Positions 15,311-24,684 of a stretch of DNA of 56,255 nucleotides are shown here, in pieces; within the stretch, counting starts at the first letter, position 1, and every line of letters begins with the position of its first letter. Under the pieces are notes generated by a model. That model made no database searches, was not told where the DNA came from, and saw nothing but the letters and a program-made list of their open reading frames with translations. The position numbers and the translations under genes are program-made. Source of the DNA: Clostridium senegalense JC122 (lineage in GTDB: Bacteria; Bacillota; Clostridia; Clostridiales; Clostridiaceae); the NCBI RefSeq assembly GCF_000285575.1, contig NZ_HE611052.1, positions 176,686-232,940 of the forward strand, given 5' to 3'.

Positions 15311-18300
15311 TTGATAATGCTTGCTTTAATTTATATGCAAATTGTGTTGTTGCTTCCTTAACTATACTATCAATGTCATAATTATTTTGAAAATTATTTT
15401 CTACCTCTACATTAACACTATTATTTCCACCTGCCGCAATAAGTTGAGGCTTAGCTACGCTAAAATTCATTTTAGGTTTTTCAGTGTTTTCTTGAGTTTC
15501 TGTGGAAGAAAAATCCTGCTGTAAAAACTTTCTTGATTCTTTATTATTCAAAATTCTTTCTCCACCTTTAAATAATCTTGTTTGTTTTCCTACAACGATT
15601 TCAAATCCCTTTTCTGCTACTTCATAATTACCAGGAGAAGTATTGCCTATTCCATTTGCTTTTCCACCTCTAAATTTAGGACCTGCACTTATAACCTGTG
15701 CTGGACTAGGCCCTGGAAAATTATGATTTTCCTTATATGATTCATTTATATTATTAGTTACTCTTTCAAATACCTCTTTTATAACAATTTTTTTCTCAGG
15801 TATATCCATAGCTATAAATTCTCTTATTTTTTCCATCATAGCATCAAATTTATCTCGAACTTGACCTGTTTCCCAATCAACCTCATGAACATGATCTTGT
15901 GCTTGTTCTTGTGCATGCATTACTACTTCCTCATGCATACCTTGTGCTGCATTTATAGCATACTCTTTCTGACTTTCTGCAGCTGAAATTATCGTTTGAG
16001 CTTCTTCTGGTTTTAATGTGCCTAACACATCTCTTTGATACCTTGCACTTTCAATAACTTTATCTGCTTGTTCAGTTGCTGCATTTATTGCCTCATCCAT
16101 TGCTTTTTTACTATCTTCAACTACCTTTGCGGCCTGCTCTGCAGTTAGTGCTGTTGTTTCATATGCTAATTGTCCTAATATTTTTTGTTGTTCAGCAGAT
16201 GTTTGAGAAATATTTTCTACCATTTGATTCATCATATTTTGTCTTATATTATTTACTTCAATTTGCTCTTGAGAAGTTATTTCTCTATGTTCTGCAGCTG
16301 CATTTCTATAAATCTCATTTATTCTTTGAAGTCCTTGTTGTAATATTTCTTCTTCAAATGCTTGTTTCTCATTTACTCTATTAAGAATTTCATTGCTTTT
16401 TTCATCAGTAAATGCCCCTGACATTGCAAAAAATTCTTCCATTGTTTTATAAGTATCTGAATATTTTTGAGAAATTGTTTGATGTATAGTATTTCCCATT
16501 TCTGCGAATTTTCCTGTTATAGCTGTGGCAGTTTCTTCTGTTATTTTTTCACTCTTTATTTTAATATTCATTAGACTTGCTCCTAACTCTACATCTAATT
16601 TTCTATATGCATTCATTCCTTCAGCGGTAGACTTAGATAATCCCTCGCCAAATTCTTCTATAGCAGGTAATGCATCCTTAGATAAATGTTTATATAATTT
16701 ATAAGCTCCAACTCCTGCCGCAGCTATACCTATTGTCCAAGGACTTAAAAGAAATGATGAAGCTTTAGCACTTAATCCTAATCCGCCCATAGCCTTACTA
16801 GCAACATTAGTAGCAGTTGCAACTTTAGTTACGTTACCAGCTACTGCTCCTGTAGTTTTAAATATTCCTAAAGTAGTTCCAATTCCCTTACCTACCTTTA
16901 CAAATCCACTCAATCCAGTAACAAGTGTGTTAATGCCTTTACTTAGTGGTCCTATAACTAGGGTTCCTCCTGCTAATACTCCTATTGATTTTTTAGCTGA
17001 AGGAGATAACTCATTAAACTTATGAGCAAGTTCAAAAGTTTTATCTACAATTTTCATTATTCCAGTAGTTATATCCGGTATTTTAGCAGTAAACCATGTA
17101 ACAAATTCTTTAGCATATGGTGCTAATCTTTCACCTAGTTCTATTTTCATACCCTCCACTGCGCTTTGAAGAATAATACATTGTCCTGCTAAATTATCAA
17201 GTTTAGTTTCTGCCATTTCATCTGCAGCACCCTTTGTTTCTTTGAGTTTCCTACTTAGATCTCCTAAGCTTTGTCCACCTTGATTCATTAAAGCCAACAC
17301 ACCCGACATAGACTCTGTACCGAATATTGTACTTATAACATCTGCTCTCTCTTGGCTTGTTAACTCTCCAAGTGAACTATTTAAATTATCTATAACATCA
17401 CTTAATGGCTTCATATTTCCTTGTGCGTCAAATGCATTAATGCCATATTCATCCATAGCACCTGCTGCTTCTTTAGTTGGACTTGCAAGTCTTGCCATTG
17501 CCTGTCTTAATATTGTACCTGCTTGACTTCCTTTTATATTTGCATTTGAAAGTAATCCAGCTGCAGAAGCTGTATCTTCAAATGAAATTCCTAAAGCCTG
17601 CGCTACTGGGGCTGCATATTTCATAGTTTCCCCTAAATCTGTAACATCTGAGTTTGTAGCACTTGCACTTAATGCCAGTACATCTGCAACATGTGATGTT
17701 TGTGATGCATCTATATTAAACGCTCTCAAAGTACCACTTGCTATATCAGTTGCAGTAGCTAAATCTAAACCTCCTGCACTTGCTAAAGAAAGTAATCCTG
17801 GCAATGCTGATGTTGTTTCCTTAACACTAAACCCTGCTTGACCTAGCAACTCTTCTGCCTGTGTTACTTCTACTGCCGACCATGCTGTAGCAGCACCTAA
17901 CTCTTTAGCTGTATCTTTTAATACCTTCATTTCTATATCAGTAGCTTGTGTAACTGCCTTAACATTAGATAATCCTTGTTCAAAATTTGCAAATGTTTTA
18001 ACCGATGATCCTATGCCAAGTCCTCCAAGTGCAATTGCCCCTGCAGTAACTATAGCTGCTATTTTCTTTAATGCAAACTTTGAAAAATTACTAAATTTAG
18101 ATTGTACTTTTTCTACCGTTCCACTTGCTTCATCTTTAACCTTTAACTTTGCAGTAGATTCAGTTTTATCAAATTTATCTGTTTTAGCTTGAACTTTAGA
18201 AACAGGTGATGATACCCTATCTTCCAATTTTACTGTACTAACAAAAACCCTATCCTTAAACCTATTCATTCTAGATTCAACTTTATCTAAAGGTGCTGAT

Positions 18301-18470
18301 ATTTTATCATTTATTTTGGCACTAGGACTAGCAGTAATTTTATCTAGTTTCCTCATCCTTTTTTCAGTTTTTTCTGTATACTTTTCCATAGCTGAAAGTT
18401 TATTTTTAGATTCAGAATCTCCATTAACATTAACATTAATCCCAATGCTATATACTTCTTTTTTAGCCAG
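15297..18470 (-). CDS. Tail tape-measure protein (TP901 core), probable CTG start
   Basis: This long protein sets tail length and is threaded through the tube. Residues about 130-450 contain the TP901 core (FEQGLSNVKAVTQAT, ELGAATAWSAVEVTQAEELL, GSQAGTILRQAMARL). A hydrophobic segment follows near 110-130 and again at 480-580, then a long helical region. The first ATG is at 18389, but an in-frame extension of 27 codons begins with CTG at 18470, eight bases after AGGAGG and directly after a stop codon. The extra peptide (AKKEVYSIGINVNVNG) looks coding, so 1057 residues is preferred. Confidence 0.9.
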   Translation of the reverse strand: MAKKEVYSIGINVNVNGDSESKNKLSAMEKYTEKTEKRMRKLDKITASPSAKINDKISAPLDKVESRMNRFKDRVFVSTVKLEDRVSSPVSKVQAKTDKFDKTESTAKLKVKDEASGTVEKVQSKFSNFSKFALKKIAAIVTAGAIALGGLGIGSSVKTFANFEQGLSNVKAVTQATDIEMKVLKDTAKELGAATAWSAVEVTQAEELLGQAGFSVKETTSALPGLLSLASAGGLDLATATDIASGTLRAFNIDASQTSHVADVLALSASATNSDVTDLGETMKYAAPVAQALGISFEDTASAAGLLSNANIKGSQAGTILRQAMARLASPTKEAAGAMDEYGINAFDAQGNMKPLSDVIDNLNSSLGELTSQERADVISTIFGTESMSGVLALMNQGGQSLGDLSRKLKETKGAADEMAETKLDNLAGQCIILQSAVEGMKIELGERLAPYAKEFVTWFTAKIPDITTGIMKIVDKTFELAHKFNELSPSAKKSIGVLAGGTLVIGPLSKGINTLVTGLSGFVKVGKGIGTTLGIFKTTGAVAGNVTKVATATNVASKAMGGLGLSAKASSFLLSPWTIGIAAAGVGAYKLYKHLSKDALPAIEEFGEGLSKSTAEGMNAYRKLDVELGASLMNIKIKSEKITEETATAITGKFAEMGNTIHQTISQKYSDTYKTMEEFFAMSGAFTDEKSNEILNRVNEKQAFEEEILQQGLQRINEIYRNAAAEHREITSQEQIEVNNIRQNMMNQMVENISQTSAEQQKILGQLAYETTALTAEQAAKVVEDSKKAMDEAINAATEQADKVIESARYQRDVLGTLKPEEAQTIISAAESQKEYAINAAQGMHEEVVMHAQEQAQDHVHEVDWETGQVRDKFDAMMEKIREFIAMDIPEKKIVIKEVFERVTNNINESYKENHNFPGPSPAQVISAGPKFRGGKANGIGNTSPGNYEVAEKGFEIVVGKQTRLFKGGERILNNKESRKFLQQDFSSTETQENTEKPKMNFSVAKPQLIAAGGNNSVNVEVENNFQNNYDIDSIVKEATTQFAYKLKQALSNIKK

Positions 18471-18475
18471 TTACA

Positions 18476-18658
18476 TCACCTCCTGGCCTTTTCATGAGCT
18501 TTCATTTCTTGTTTAATTTCATAATCAGTAAAAGCGAGAAGAATTCTTCTCGCCATATCATTAATTTGAACATTATAAAAGTCGTGAGGACAAATATTAT
18601 GCTTTGTATACATATTGTACAAAGCTGTTATTCTTCCGCCACGACCTACTAGTTTTTT
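18476..18658 (-). CDS. -1 frameshift extension of the tail assembly chaperone (gpGT-like)
   Basis: In the -1 frame the sequence after the slippery site reads on for 58 codons (LVGRGGRITALYNMY to KAHEKARR) and stops at TGA 18478-18476, which overlaps the tape-measure ribosome site. It has no start of its own. The arrangement is the conserved tail-chaperone frameshift known from lambda G/GT and many other long-tailed phages. The product would be about 206 residues and bridge the tube and the tape measure during assembly. Confidence 0.85.
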   Translation of the reverse strand, partial: KKLVGRGGRITALYNMYTKHNICPHDFYNVQINDMARRILLAFTDYEIKQEMKAHEKARR

Positions 18659-19098
18659 ATCTTTTCTACATCCTCTAATTCATCATCAAACCCACTTAAT
18701 TCTAAAACCTTATCTGCAAGATTAGATGTTTCACCAGCTAAAAACTTTTTCTTTATAACCTGTCTTCCATCACTTGCTTTTAATCCTTCTAAAAGTTTTT
18801 CATTATTCCAATTAGGCTTAACTGTAGCAGATTCTATAAGTGCTGCATTAAACTCTTCACTATCTAATTCTTTACGTCTTTTTCCTCCTCTTTCTTTAAC
18901 TGTATATGTGCATTCCTTTCTAATTCTATTTATTTCTTTTTCACTCAATCCTTTAAGAGTAACAGGAATACCTACCCTTTCTATTATATATGTTCCAGTT
19001 GGAATCTCTGTAGCCCCCATAAGTTTATTTATTATTTCCTCTTCTTCCATTTGTGCTAATTCCATTTCTTCTACCTGTTTTTGTGTTAAATTTTCCAT
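18649..19098 (-). CDS. Tail assembly chaperone, XkdN-like
   Basis: The 149-residue protein begins with an acidic helix and contains the XkdN pattern (ITLKGLSEKEINRIRKECT-like segment, ATVKPNWNNEKLL, then K-V-L-E-L-S-G-F). It coats the tape measure while the tube polymerises. It ends at a TAG immediately after a slippery site, so a fraction of ribosomes should make the extended form. It lies between the tube and tape-measure genes, the universal place for this function. Confidence 0.92.
   Translation of the reverse strand: MENLTQKQVEEMELAQMEEEEIINKLMGATEIPTGTYIIERVGIPVTLKGLSEKEINRIRKECTYTVKERGGKRRKELDSEEFNAALIESATVKPNWNNEKLLEGLKASDGRQVIKKKFLAGETSNLADKVLELSGFDDELEDVEKIKN
18652..18658 (-). promoter_or_regulatory. 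Slippery heptamer A AAA AAC for -1 frameshifting
   Basis: In the chaperone frame the codons ATA AAA AAC TAG place the heptamer A-AAA-AAC exactly in the X XXY YYZ register, with the zero-frame stop next. Both tRNAs can re-pair after slipping back one base. No strong pseudoknot was identified by eye downstream. Confidence 0.85.
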
Positions 19099-19120
19099 TA
19101 ATAATTCCTCCTTAAATTTA

Positions 19121-19531
19121 TTATTCTGCTACTATTTCATCTAAAAATTCATAACCTTCAAAAGTGAACGGAGTTTCCTCCTCTACAAGCTCATTCGCCT
19201 TTAAGTTAATAAGTTGCAACTTATCTGCCATACAATTTTTCAAACGTATTCTCTCATAACCATAAGCCTCTGGATCTTCAAGACATGATATTATTTCAAA
19301 TCTTTTAAAACCTCTTTTTATCATGTCACTAGTTACTTTATAACCATTCATTGAACCAGTACCTTTTTTATTTCCTTGTTTATATCTTGTCCACTCATCT
19401 CCAACTAAATTAAGTTCTTTTTTATCCAATTCAACTTCAGCGGTTGTTTCCGTTAAATTTGTTTGCCATACTCCATCTATAAGTACTTTGCCTTTAGAAC
19501 CATGTATAGTTCTACTCGAATCCAATGCCAT
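19121..19531 (-). CDS. Tail tube protein, XkdM-like
   Basis: The 136-residue protein matches the phage tail-tube family (DUF2001): SSRTIHGSKGKVLIDG at the N-terminus, E-V-E-L-D-K-K-E-L-N, then KGTGSMNGYKVTSDM and F-T-F-E-G-Y-E-F-L-D at the end. It stacks as hexamers inside the sheath and conducts DNA. It directly follows the sheath gene. Confidence 0.94.
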   Translation of the reverse strand: MALDSSRTIHGSKGKVLIDGVWQTNLTETTAEVELDKKELNLVGDEWTRYKQGNKKGTGSMNGYKVTSDMIKRGFKRFEIISCLEDPEAYGYERIRLKNCMADKLQLINLKANELVEEETPFTFEGYEFLDEIVAE

Positions 19532-19548
19532 TCATATCACTATCCTTT

Positions 19549-20973
19549 CTACTTCCTCACATATCCAGTTCCATAAATACGTTTAACAACATCAACATAA
19601 GTTGCATCCCATCTCCAAAAAAATTCATCTGATACTGCATTTTCTTGAAGTTCTTTATCTACTTCTACTATAAAGTCATTTTCTATAATTCCTATCTTAG
19701 CTAAAGTTTCAAAATATTTTTTTAATGCACAAATTATTACTGTTCTACCTGTATCATCATTATTCACTTTTCCTACAAAATCTTTTCGTTTAAGTGAAGT
19801 GTCACCGTCAACTGCATTTAAAAATTTAACTGCACGAATTGAACCAAATACATCTGATTTATCATCTGGATAGTTCTTCAACGTATTAACGTCGTCCACA
19901 ATGATTACATCATTATCATCTTTTGCTAATACTAAAGTTCCGCTATTCAATGCAGTTTCAATCTCAACTTTAGATAATCTAGGTTCAACTTCATCAAAAA
20001 CAGTTACAGCATTACATAAACTTTCCCCTAATCCTTGTCCTGTTCCAAGTGCTGCTACATATACTGCTACCTCTGCTTGTGTGTATTTCCTTCCTTCATA
20101 GTAGCCATGACAGAAGATATTAACTATATCTTCATGATTAAATTCTTTTGATTTACTATTTGCCTGTTCCAAAGTTTCTTCTTTAGACCCACCTAAGAAA
20201 GCTATTATATTTATACCTTCATTTTTATTTCTTATAACCCATTCTTTCACACAGTTTTGAAGTGATGTATCTGTTACACCATCTAATGTAAAACCATCTA
20301 TTCCATAACTTTCAAATGCTTTCATAGCTTCTAAATAACATTCATTGGTGATTGAACTTATGCCATCATTTCCACCTGTAAACTTTTTATTTGATATTTC
20401 ACCTAACAATCCAGTTGCATTATCAATTTTTTTAGCATTTATATATATGTTTTCTACATTACTGTTAATTCTCTCAACTACTTCATCTAAATTATTATCT
20501 AAAGCAGTTATAGCAAATAATTGTTTACTACCTTCAAACAGAATTAAATCCATTTTATCCTGCTCTATTAAATTTGTTCTTACAGTTATGTTAAAATCTC
20601 TTGTTGTGGGATATTTACTTTCTAAAGTTATAATATCTGTAGGTGTATTTTCACTATTCTTTAAAGTTAGCGTTAAACATTTTGCGCTATCATCTATCAT
20701 TCTATAAAGTAATAATTCTTTTGGATTTCCTAACAACGCTAATCTACCTAATCTAAAAGCAGTTAAATCCATATTCTCTCCAAATTCTTTTTTTAGTTCT
20801 TTTTCGGATTTAATAGATACTACTTTTTTAGTTGGTCCCCAATCCGATTTTACTGGCATTGCTAAAATACCATGTATGCCAGTTCCAATTCTTTCTTCTG
20901 CCTTAGTTTTAAAACGATTATAAAATCCTGGTATTCGTGGCCTGTTATTTTCATTCCAATTTCCTGTAGCCAT
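19549..20973 (-). CDS. Tail sheath protein, XkdK-like
   Basis: The 474-residue contractile sheath subunit begins with the N-terminal strand PRIPGFYNRFKTKAEERI used in inter-subunit mesh formation. It also has the EVAVYVAALGTG segment and the C-terminal FFWRWDATYVDVVKRIYGTGY. It is full length for the XkdK/gp18 group. Its presence makes the phage myovirus-like. The next gene upstream starts four bases away, indicating one operon. Confidence 0.96.
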   Translation of the reverse strand: MATGNWNENNRPRIPGFYNRFKTKAEERIGTGIHGILAMPVKSDWGPTKKVVSIKSEKELKKEFGENMDLTAFRLGRLALLGNPKELLLYRMIDDSAKCLTLTLKNSENTPTDIITLESKYPTTRDFNITVRTNLIEQDKMDLILFEGSKQLFAITALDNNLDEVVERINSNVENIYINAKKIDNATGLLGEISNKKFTGGNDGISSITNECYLEAMKAFESYGIDGFTLDGVTDTSLQNCVKEWVIRNKNEGINIIAFLGGSKEETLEQANSKSKEFNHEDIVNIFCHGYYEGRKYTQAEVAVYVAALGTGQGLGESLCNAVTVFDEVEPRLSKVEIETALNSGTLVLAKDDNDVIIVDDVNTLKNYPDDKSDVFGSIRAVKFLNAVDGDTSLKRKDFVGKVNNDDTGRTVIICALKKYFETLAKIGIIENDFIVEVDKELQENAVSDEFFWRWDATYVDVVKRIYGTGYVRK

Positions 20974-20976
20974 ATG

Positions 20977-21180
20977 TTACTGCACCTTCTTTCCTAAAAA
21001 TTCTTTTACTTTCTCTTGAAATTCACTTTTAGTAAATTCTTTTTCCTTTGAATTAAATAAAGCACCTGCAACTACTTCTCTTTTGTAGCCAAGTGCTTCA
21101 CAATTATTTAAAAAATCTTCTATTGAATATTTTGTTTCTACCTTAGTTGTTTTTACCTCTACTGTAGTTTCTTTTGCCAT
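20977..21180 (-). CDS. Small conserved head-tail region protein, 67 residues
   Basis: The product has a polar N-terminus with repeated T-x-V-E-x-K and a helical body (FLNNCEALGYKREVVAGAL...FQEKVKEFLGKKV). It ends four bases before the sheath gene. Small proteins of this type are common between tail terminator and sheath genes in clostridial myo-prophages. No function is established to my knowledge. Confidence 0.7.
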   Translation of the reverse strand: MAKETTVEVKTTKVETKYSIEDFLNNCEALGYKREVVAGALFNSKEKEFTKSEFQEKVKEFLGKKVQ

Positions 21181-21190
21181 ATTAGCCCTC

Positions 21191-22015
21191 CTATTCTAAA
21201 TTTCCTCTACCATAAATTTTTTCTATTATAGGCTGTTCCTTTTGCTCTATCATCTTTCTTCTAAAGAATTTAACTGTTAATTGTCCCTTAGATAACATAT
21301 CTGCTTCTCTATCTTCCTGTATACTTTCTATAGTAAGATATCGTTTGTCTGCTAAATTTAAAGGTATCTTTAAATCTGTAATAAGCTTATCTTCTATAGT
21401 GTCTAATAACTTGTTAATCTCATTTTTATTGTTATTAGCTACATGACAAACTAAAGTCTTATTTTCTTTAATTAAAGCCCCACTAATACGTTCTTTATTC
21501 GTATTAGCTACTCTCCAAAGTATAGAAGGCACTTGAAAGTTTTGTTTCCAACTATTCAAATACACAGGATAATCAGTTATTTGTTTAGTATAACTTTCTA
21601 AAGCATCTAACCAAGTATCTGTATTCTCTTCATCTTCTTCATGTAGTGCTATAATACTAAACTTTAATCCTCTAGCTATTGCATTCCATTCTTCATCTAT
21701 AATGTCTTGTCCTATAGTACCTTCAAACACACAAGTGAAAGTTTCATTTTCTTTTAAGTCTTTAATTACTTGCATATTTAAAGCTTTTATTACTTTTTCA
21801 GATAATAAATCTAATTTTTTAAAAGTAGTTCTTTTCTCATACAACCATATTTCTATAGTTCTTTTAAAACCAACTACCTCACCATTATCATCATCACTAC
21901 CTTGCAAAATTACTGCATATGGCTTAACACTATCTTTATCTGGAACTGTAGGCTCGTAACAACCTTTAAATTCTGGAATATTACTTAATAAATATTCTCT
22001 TATTCCTGCCCTCAA
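21191..22015 (-). CDS. Probable tail terminator/completion protein with two related halves
   Basis: The 274-residue protein is about twice the usual size. The N-terminal half (1-125) and C-terminal half (130-274) each look like an alpha/beta fold with a long helix (LLSEKVIKAL; INKLLDTIEDKLI) followed by a strand and a variable end, the shape of phage tail-terminator proteins. It lies between the gp10-like connector and the sheath, where terminators are found. The duplication is judged by pattern only and needs a structure comparison. Confidence 0.65.
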   Translation of the reverse strand: MRAGIREYLLSNIPEFKGCYEPTVPDKDSVKPYAVILQGSDDDNGEVVGFKRTIEIWLYEKRTTFKKLDLLSEKVIKALNMQVIKDLKENETFTCVFEGTIGQDIIDEEWNAIARGLKFSIIALHEEDEENTDTWLDALESYTKQITDYPVYLNSWKQNFQVPSILWRVANTNKERISGALIKENKTLVCHVANNNKNEINKLLDTIEDKLITDLKIPLNLADKRYLTIESIQEDREADMLSKGQLTVKFFRRKMIEQKEQPIIEKIYGRGNLE

Positions 22016-22018
22016 TTT

Positions 22019-22468
22019 TTAATCACTCCAATGTTGAATAATTGTTTCTACAATCATTCCTTTATTTCTCTCTAAAGTATTTTCTAATGTTTTGAATCCT
22101 TTTGTTCCTGGATGATGTACGACTTTTGTCTTTCTCCAATCACCATCACTTCCTCTAAAACATAAATATGGTTTATTTTTAGGTGTTATAGTATGTGGTT
22201 TACTTCCTTCTTCAAGAATTCCCCCATATTCAACACCATGACTAATAAATATACTGTAATTATTGCCTCTTACATTTACTCCTCCATGCATTGCTTGCCT
22301 TGCATGGTTTGTGCGTGCCTTCCACGTTTTATTTTCTTCACTATCCTTCCAATCTGCATTTGTTTTAGCTTCGCCCTCTAATACGCTAGCCCAATTATCA
22401 CACAATGCATACATGCCAGCTTTTTTTCTATCAATAAAATCAAACACTTCAAACCCCATATTACTCAC
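22019..22468 (-). CDS. HK97 gp10-like neck protein
   Basis: The 149-residue protein carries the gp10/YqbI features: a helix with W-x-S-V-L-E-G-E-A-K, N-H-A-R-Q-A-M-H, H-G-V-E-Y-G-G-I-L-E-E-G-S-K-P-H, and the C-terminal HHPGTKGFKTLENTLE. It joins the capsid connector to the tail. The next gene starts three bases later. Confidence 0.88.
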   Translation of the reverse strand: MSNMGFEVFDFIDRKKAGMYALCDNWASVLEGEAKTNADWKDSEENKTWKARTNHARQAMHGGVNVRGNNYSIFISHGVEYGGILEEGSKPHTITPKNKPYLCFRGSDGDWRKTKVVHHPGTKGFKTLENTLERNKGMIVETIIQHWSD

Positions 22469-22483
22469 TTCCTTATCACTTAT

Positions 22484-22861
22484 TTAGTCTGCACGCTCCA
22501 AATCACATTGATACCCACATATTTCATTTTTAATTATTTGTGGATATACTGCTGTTATTTTCATATGTCCATATAAACAATCAAATTCTATAAAATTCTT
22601 AGAATCTACTTCTAACTTATTTGTATAATCAACTAACATTCCATATCTTCTAGTTGTATATGCAGTACCTATAGTATTACTTGTAGTAATCATTTCAGGG
22701 TGTTTTTGATGATATATTCTTACTGTTAATTTAACTTCTTTTTCTTCTTCTTCAAAATACCCATCTTTTAAAACTTTAATTACTTGTTTAATTATTATTT
22801 CAGTAGGGTTAAGCTCAATGCTTTTTAAAATATCAGCCTTTCTTCTTTCTACAGTAATCAT
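22484..22861 (-). CDS. Head-closure/connector protein
   Basis: The 125-residue beta-rich protein follows the gp6-like connector with a four-base overlap and precedes the gp10-like gene, the position of head-closure proteins of the YqbH/gp16 type. It contains YHQKHPEMITTSNTIGTAYTTRR. The assignment rests mainly on gene order. Confidence 0.7.
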   Translation of the reverse strand: MITVERRKADILKSIELNPTEIIIKQVIKVLKDGYFEEEEKEVKLTVRIYHQKHPEMITTSNTIGTAYTTRRYGMLVDYTNKLEVDSKNFIEFDCLYGHMKITAVYPQIIKNEICGYQCDLERAD

Positions 22862-23196
22862 AAATTTATCTCCGTATCAATTCCTAACATAAAACTTCCA
22901 ATTTCTTTTTTTTTATTACACATGGCTTTATATTTTTCTGCATTTTGGTAAGCTACTGAAACTAAATCTTTTATGTTAGCACTTTTATAGCTTTCCTCAC
23001 CTGTTTTATATTCTGTTATTTCTCCTACTGAATTTTCATACTGTGTAGCTTTTAATATCCATCCTTGATAAGCAGCACAATAAATACAATCTGATTCTTC
23101 AATAAACATTTCTATTTCATCATTAGAAAAACTCTTACTATCTTTATCATTTAGTAAGAGTCTTAATTTTATTATTGATTTATCTGTTGGTGTCAT
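22858..23196 (-). CDS. gp6-like head-tail connector
   Basis: The 112-residue all-helical protein has the pattern of HK97 gp6/YqbG connectors: N-D-E-I-E-M-F-I-E-E-S-D, Y-C-A-A-Y-Q-G-W and the S-Y-K-S-A-N-I helix. It forms the ring under the portal. It directly follows the major capsid gene and overlaps the next gene by four bases. Confidence 0.82.
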   Translation of the reverse strand: MTPTDKSIIKLRLLLNDKDSKSFSNDEIEMFIEESDCIYCAAYQGWILKATQYENSVGEITEYKTGEESYKSANIKDLVSVAYQNAEKYKAMCNKKKEIGSFMLGIDTEINL

Positions 23197-23239
23197 AAAT
23201 TTACCACCTCATAGAAAAATAGCACTCACAAATTGAATG

Positions 23240-24274
23240 CTATTTTAAAGTTATTTCTTGAACATTTTCTTCTATTGCTGCATAAACACCTCTGTAAGCA
23301 TATCCAATTATCTGTTCCTCTACTAATCTACTTAAGTCTCCTGCTTGAGCTTCTATCTTTAGGTCTTGTCTTAACAACTCTTTAAATCCTCTTTTAGGTC
23401 TTATCAAATAGCATTTACCCTTATCTACCCCTGCATAAGATACTTTCTTTTTACCTACAGTTGTTTCCCAACCATCGTAATAAATTACACTATCTATTCC
23501 GCTTACTGCTGGATACGTAGTTCCATTTATTTGATAGCCACCTTTAAGCGCCATTTCTATATTATCTTTATCCATACTGGATGCTAATAATATATTACCT
23601 GCTCTTTTCTTACCTCTAGTATCACTTAATGCTTTATTAAATGTTTTATAATATCCTACCCATAAATCATCTTCTGCTGTTCCTTGGTAAGTAGTCTTAT
23701 TATCAGCTTTATATGAAAATCCAATTATAGGATTAAAATATATATGGTTAAGTAATGCATTATAAGCCTCACCCATAGCTTTATTTAAAATTTCCACTGA
23801 GAAACTATCATTGAAATCCTTCATTTCTTTTGTATATTCAAATCCTGCAGTGTAAGTTAAGATTCTGGCAACTGGACCTTGTTCAGCTTGCAATGAACCA
23901 AATTTAACTTCTTGACCTTCCATATGTTCACTAAATATTACAGTTCCATATAATGCCCATTTTGCATCAATAACTCTTGGCATGTTTGCATCTGATAGTA
24001 AATCATATATTGGTTTATACAAAAGTGGTACTTGTTCACGTCCTAATTCAACGTCAAGTACCACTTTTCTTAATAGATCTTTATATTGCTCTAAACTGCC
24101 ACTTCTAAGCATTTCTCCCATAGGTTTTGTAAGCTCTACGGCCTCCATTTCACCATTAACTATTTTTTTATCTACTTCAAAGTTTTGTCCATTTAATACA
24201 AATGGAATTTTTGTTTCTACTGTTTGCTTTCTTCTTTCAGCTTTAAGTGTTTCTGTACTATAAATATTAAACAT
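23240..24274 (-). CDS. Major capsid protein
   Basis: The 344-residue protein is the right size and place for the HK97-fold shell protein. It includes PRVIDAKWALYGTVIF and the terminal I-G-Y-A-Y-R-G-V-Y-A-A. The N-terminal 54 residues are charged and contain two G-E-M tripeptides (41-43 and 53-55) like those repeated in the protease/scaffold upstream, suggesting removal of an N-terminal arm during maturation. A short hairpin-like gap separates it from the connector gene. Confidence 0.9.
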   Translation of the reverse strand: MFNIYSTETLKAERRKQTVETKIPFVLNGQNFEVDKKIVNGEMEAVELTKPMGEMLRSGSLEQYKDLLRKVVLDVELGREQVPLLYKPIYDLLSDANMPRVIDAKWALYGTVIFSEHMEGQEVKFGSLQAEQGPVARILTYTAGFEYTKEMKDFNDSFSVEILNKAMGEAYNALLNHIYFNPIIGFSYKADNKTTYQGTAEDDLWVGYYKTFNKALSDTRGKKRAGNILLASSMDKDNIEMALKGGYQINGTTYPAVSGIDSVIYYDGWETTVGKKKVSYAGVDKGKCYLIRPKRGFKELLRQDLKIEAQAGDLSRLVEEQIIGYAYRGVYAAIEENVQEITLK

Positions 24275-24292
24275 ACTTTTATCCTCCCTTTA

Positions 24293-24670
24293 TTATGCTT
24301 GTGGTCCTAATATGAACCAAATAACATTGTTAGAATCTTTAGTAGCACTAACTCTACCTACTTTTCTATTACCTGTGTCTGTTTCAGTGAACTGCTTTTT
24401 TGTATCATTCCAATATATAGAAGTACCTACTGCAAATGTTTGAGTTTTATCAATTTGATCTGTTTCAAATTCTGCCTGTTCAATATTAAGAACTACTTCT
24501 TGTCCTGTAGTTGCCGATTGAGTTGCCATTCCAAAGAATCCATCTATTAAATAGAAATTACCTTCTGCTACTGCTCCTATAGATTTAACTCTTACTGATT
24601 TACCATCACTTATTTTACCACTTGATATATTATATAAATTACTTGGTATTGGTTGACCTTTAAATGCCAT
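24293..24670 (-). CDS. Capsid decoration protein (DUF2190-like)
   Basis: The 125-residue beta-rich protein resembles DUF2190/lambda gpD-like cement proteins: V-K-S-I-G-A-V-A-E-G-N-F-Y, then F-A-V-G-T-S-I-Y-W-N-D and K-V-G-R-V. It lies between the protease/scaffold and the major capsid genes, as usual for such proteins. Confidence 0.8.
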   Translation of the reverse strand: MAFKGQPIPSNLYNISSGKISDGKSVRVKSIGAVAEGNFYLIDGFFGMATQSATTGQEVVLNIEQAEFETDQIDKTQTFAVGTSIYWNDTKKQFTETDTGNRKVGRVSATKDSNNVIWFILGPQA

Positions 24671-24684
24671 TATTAGCTACCTCC

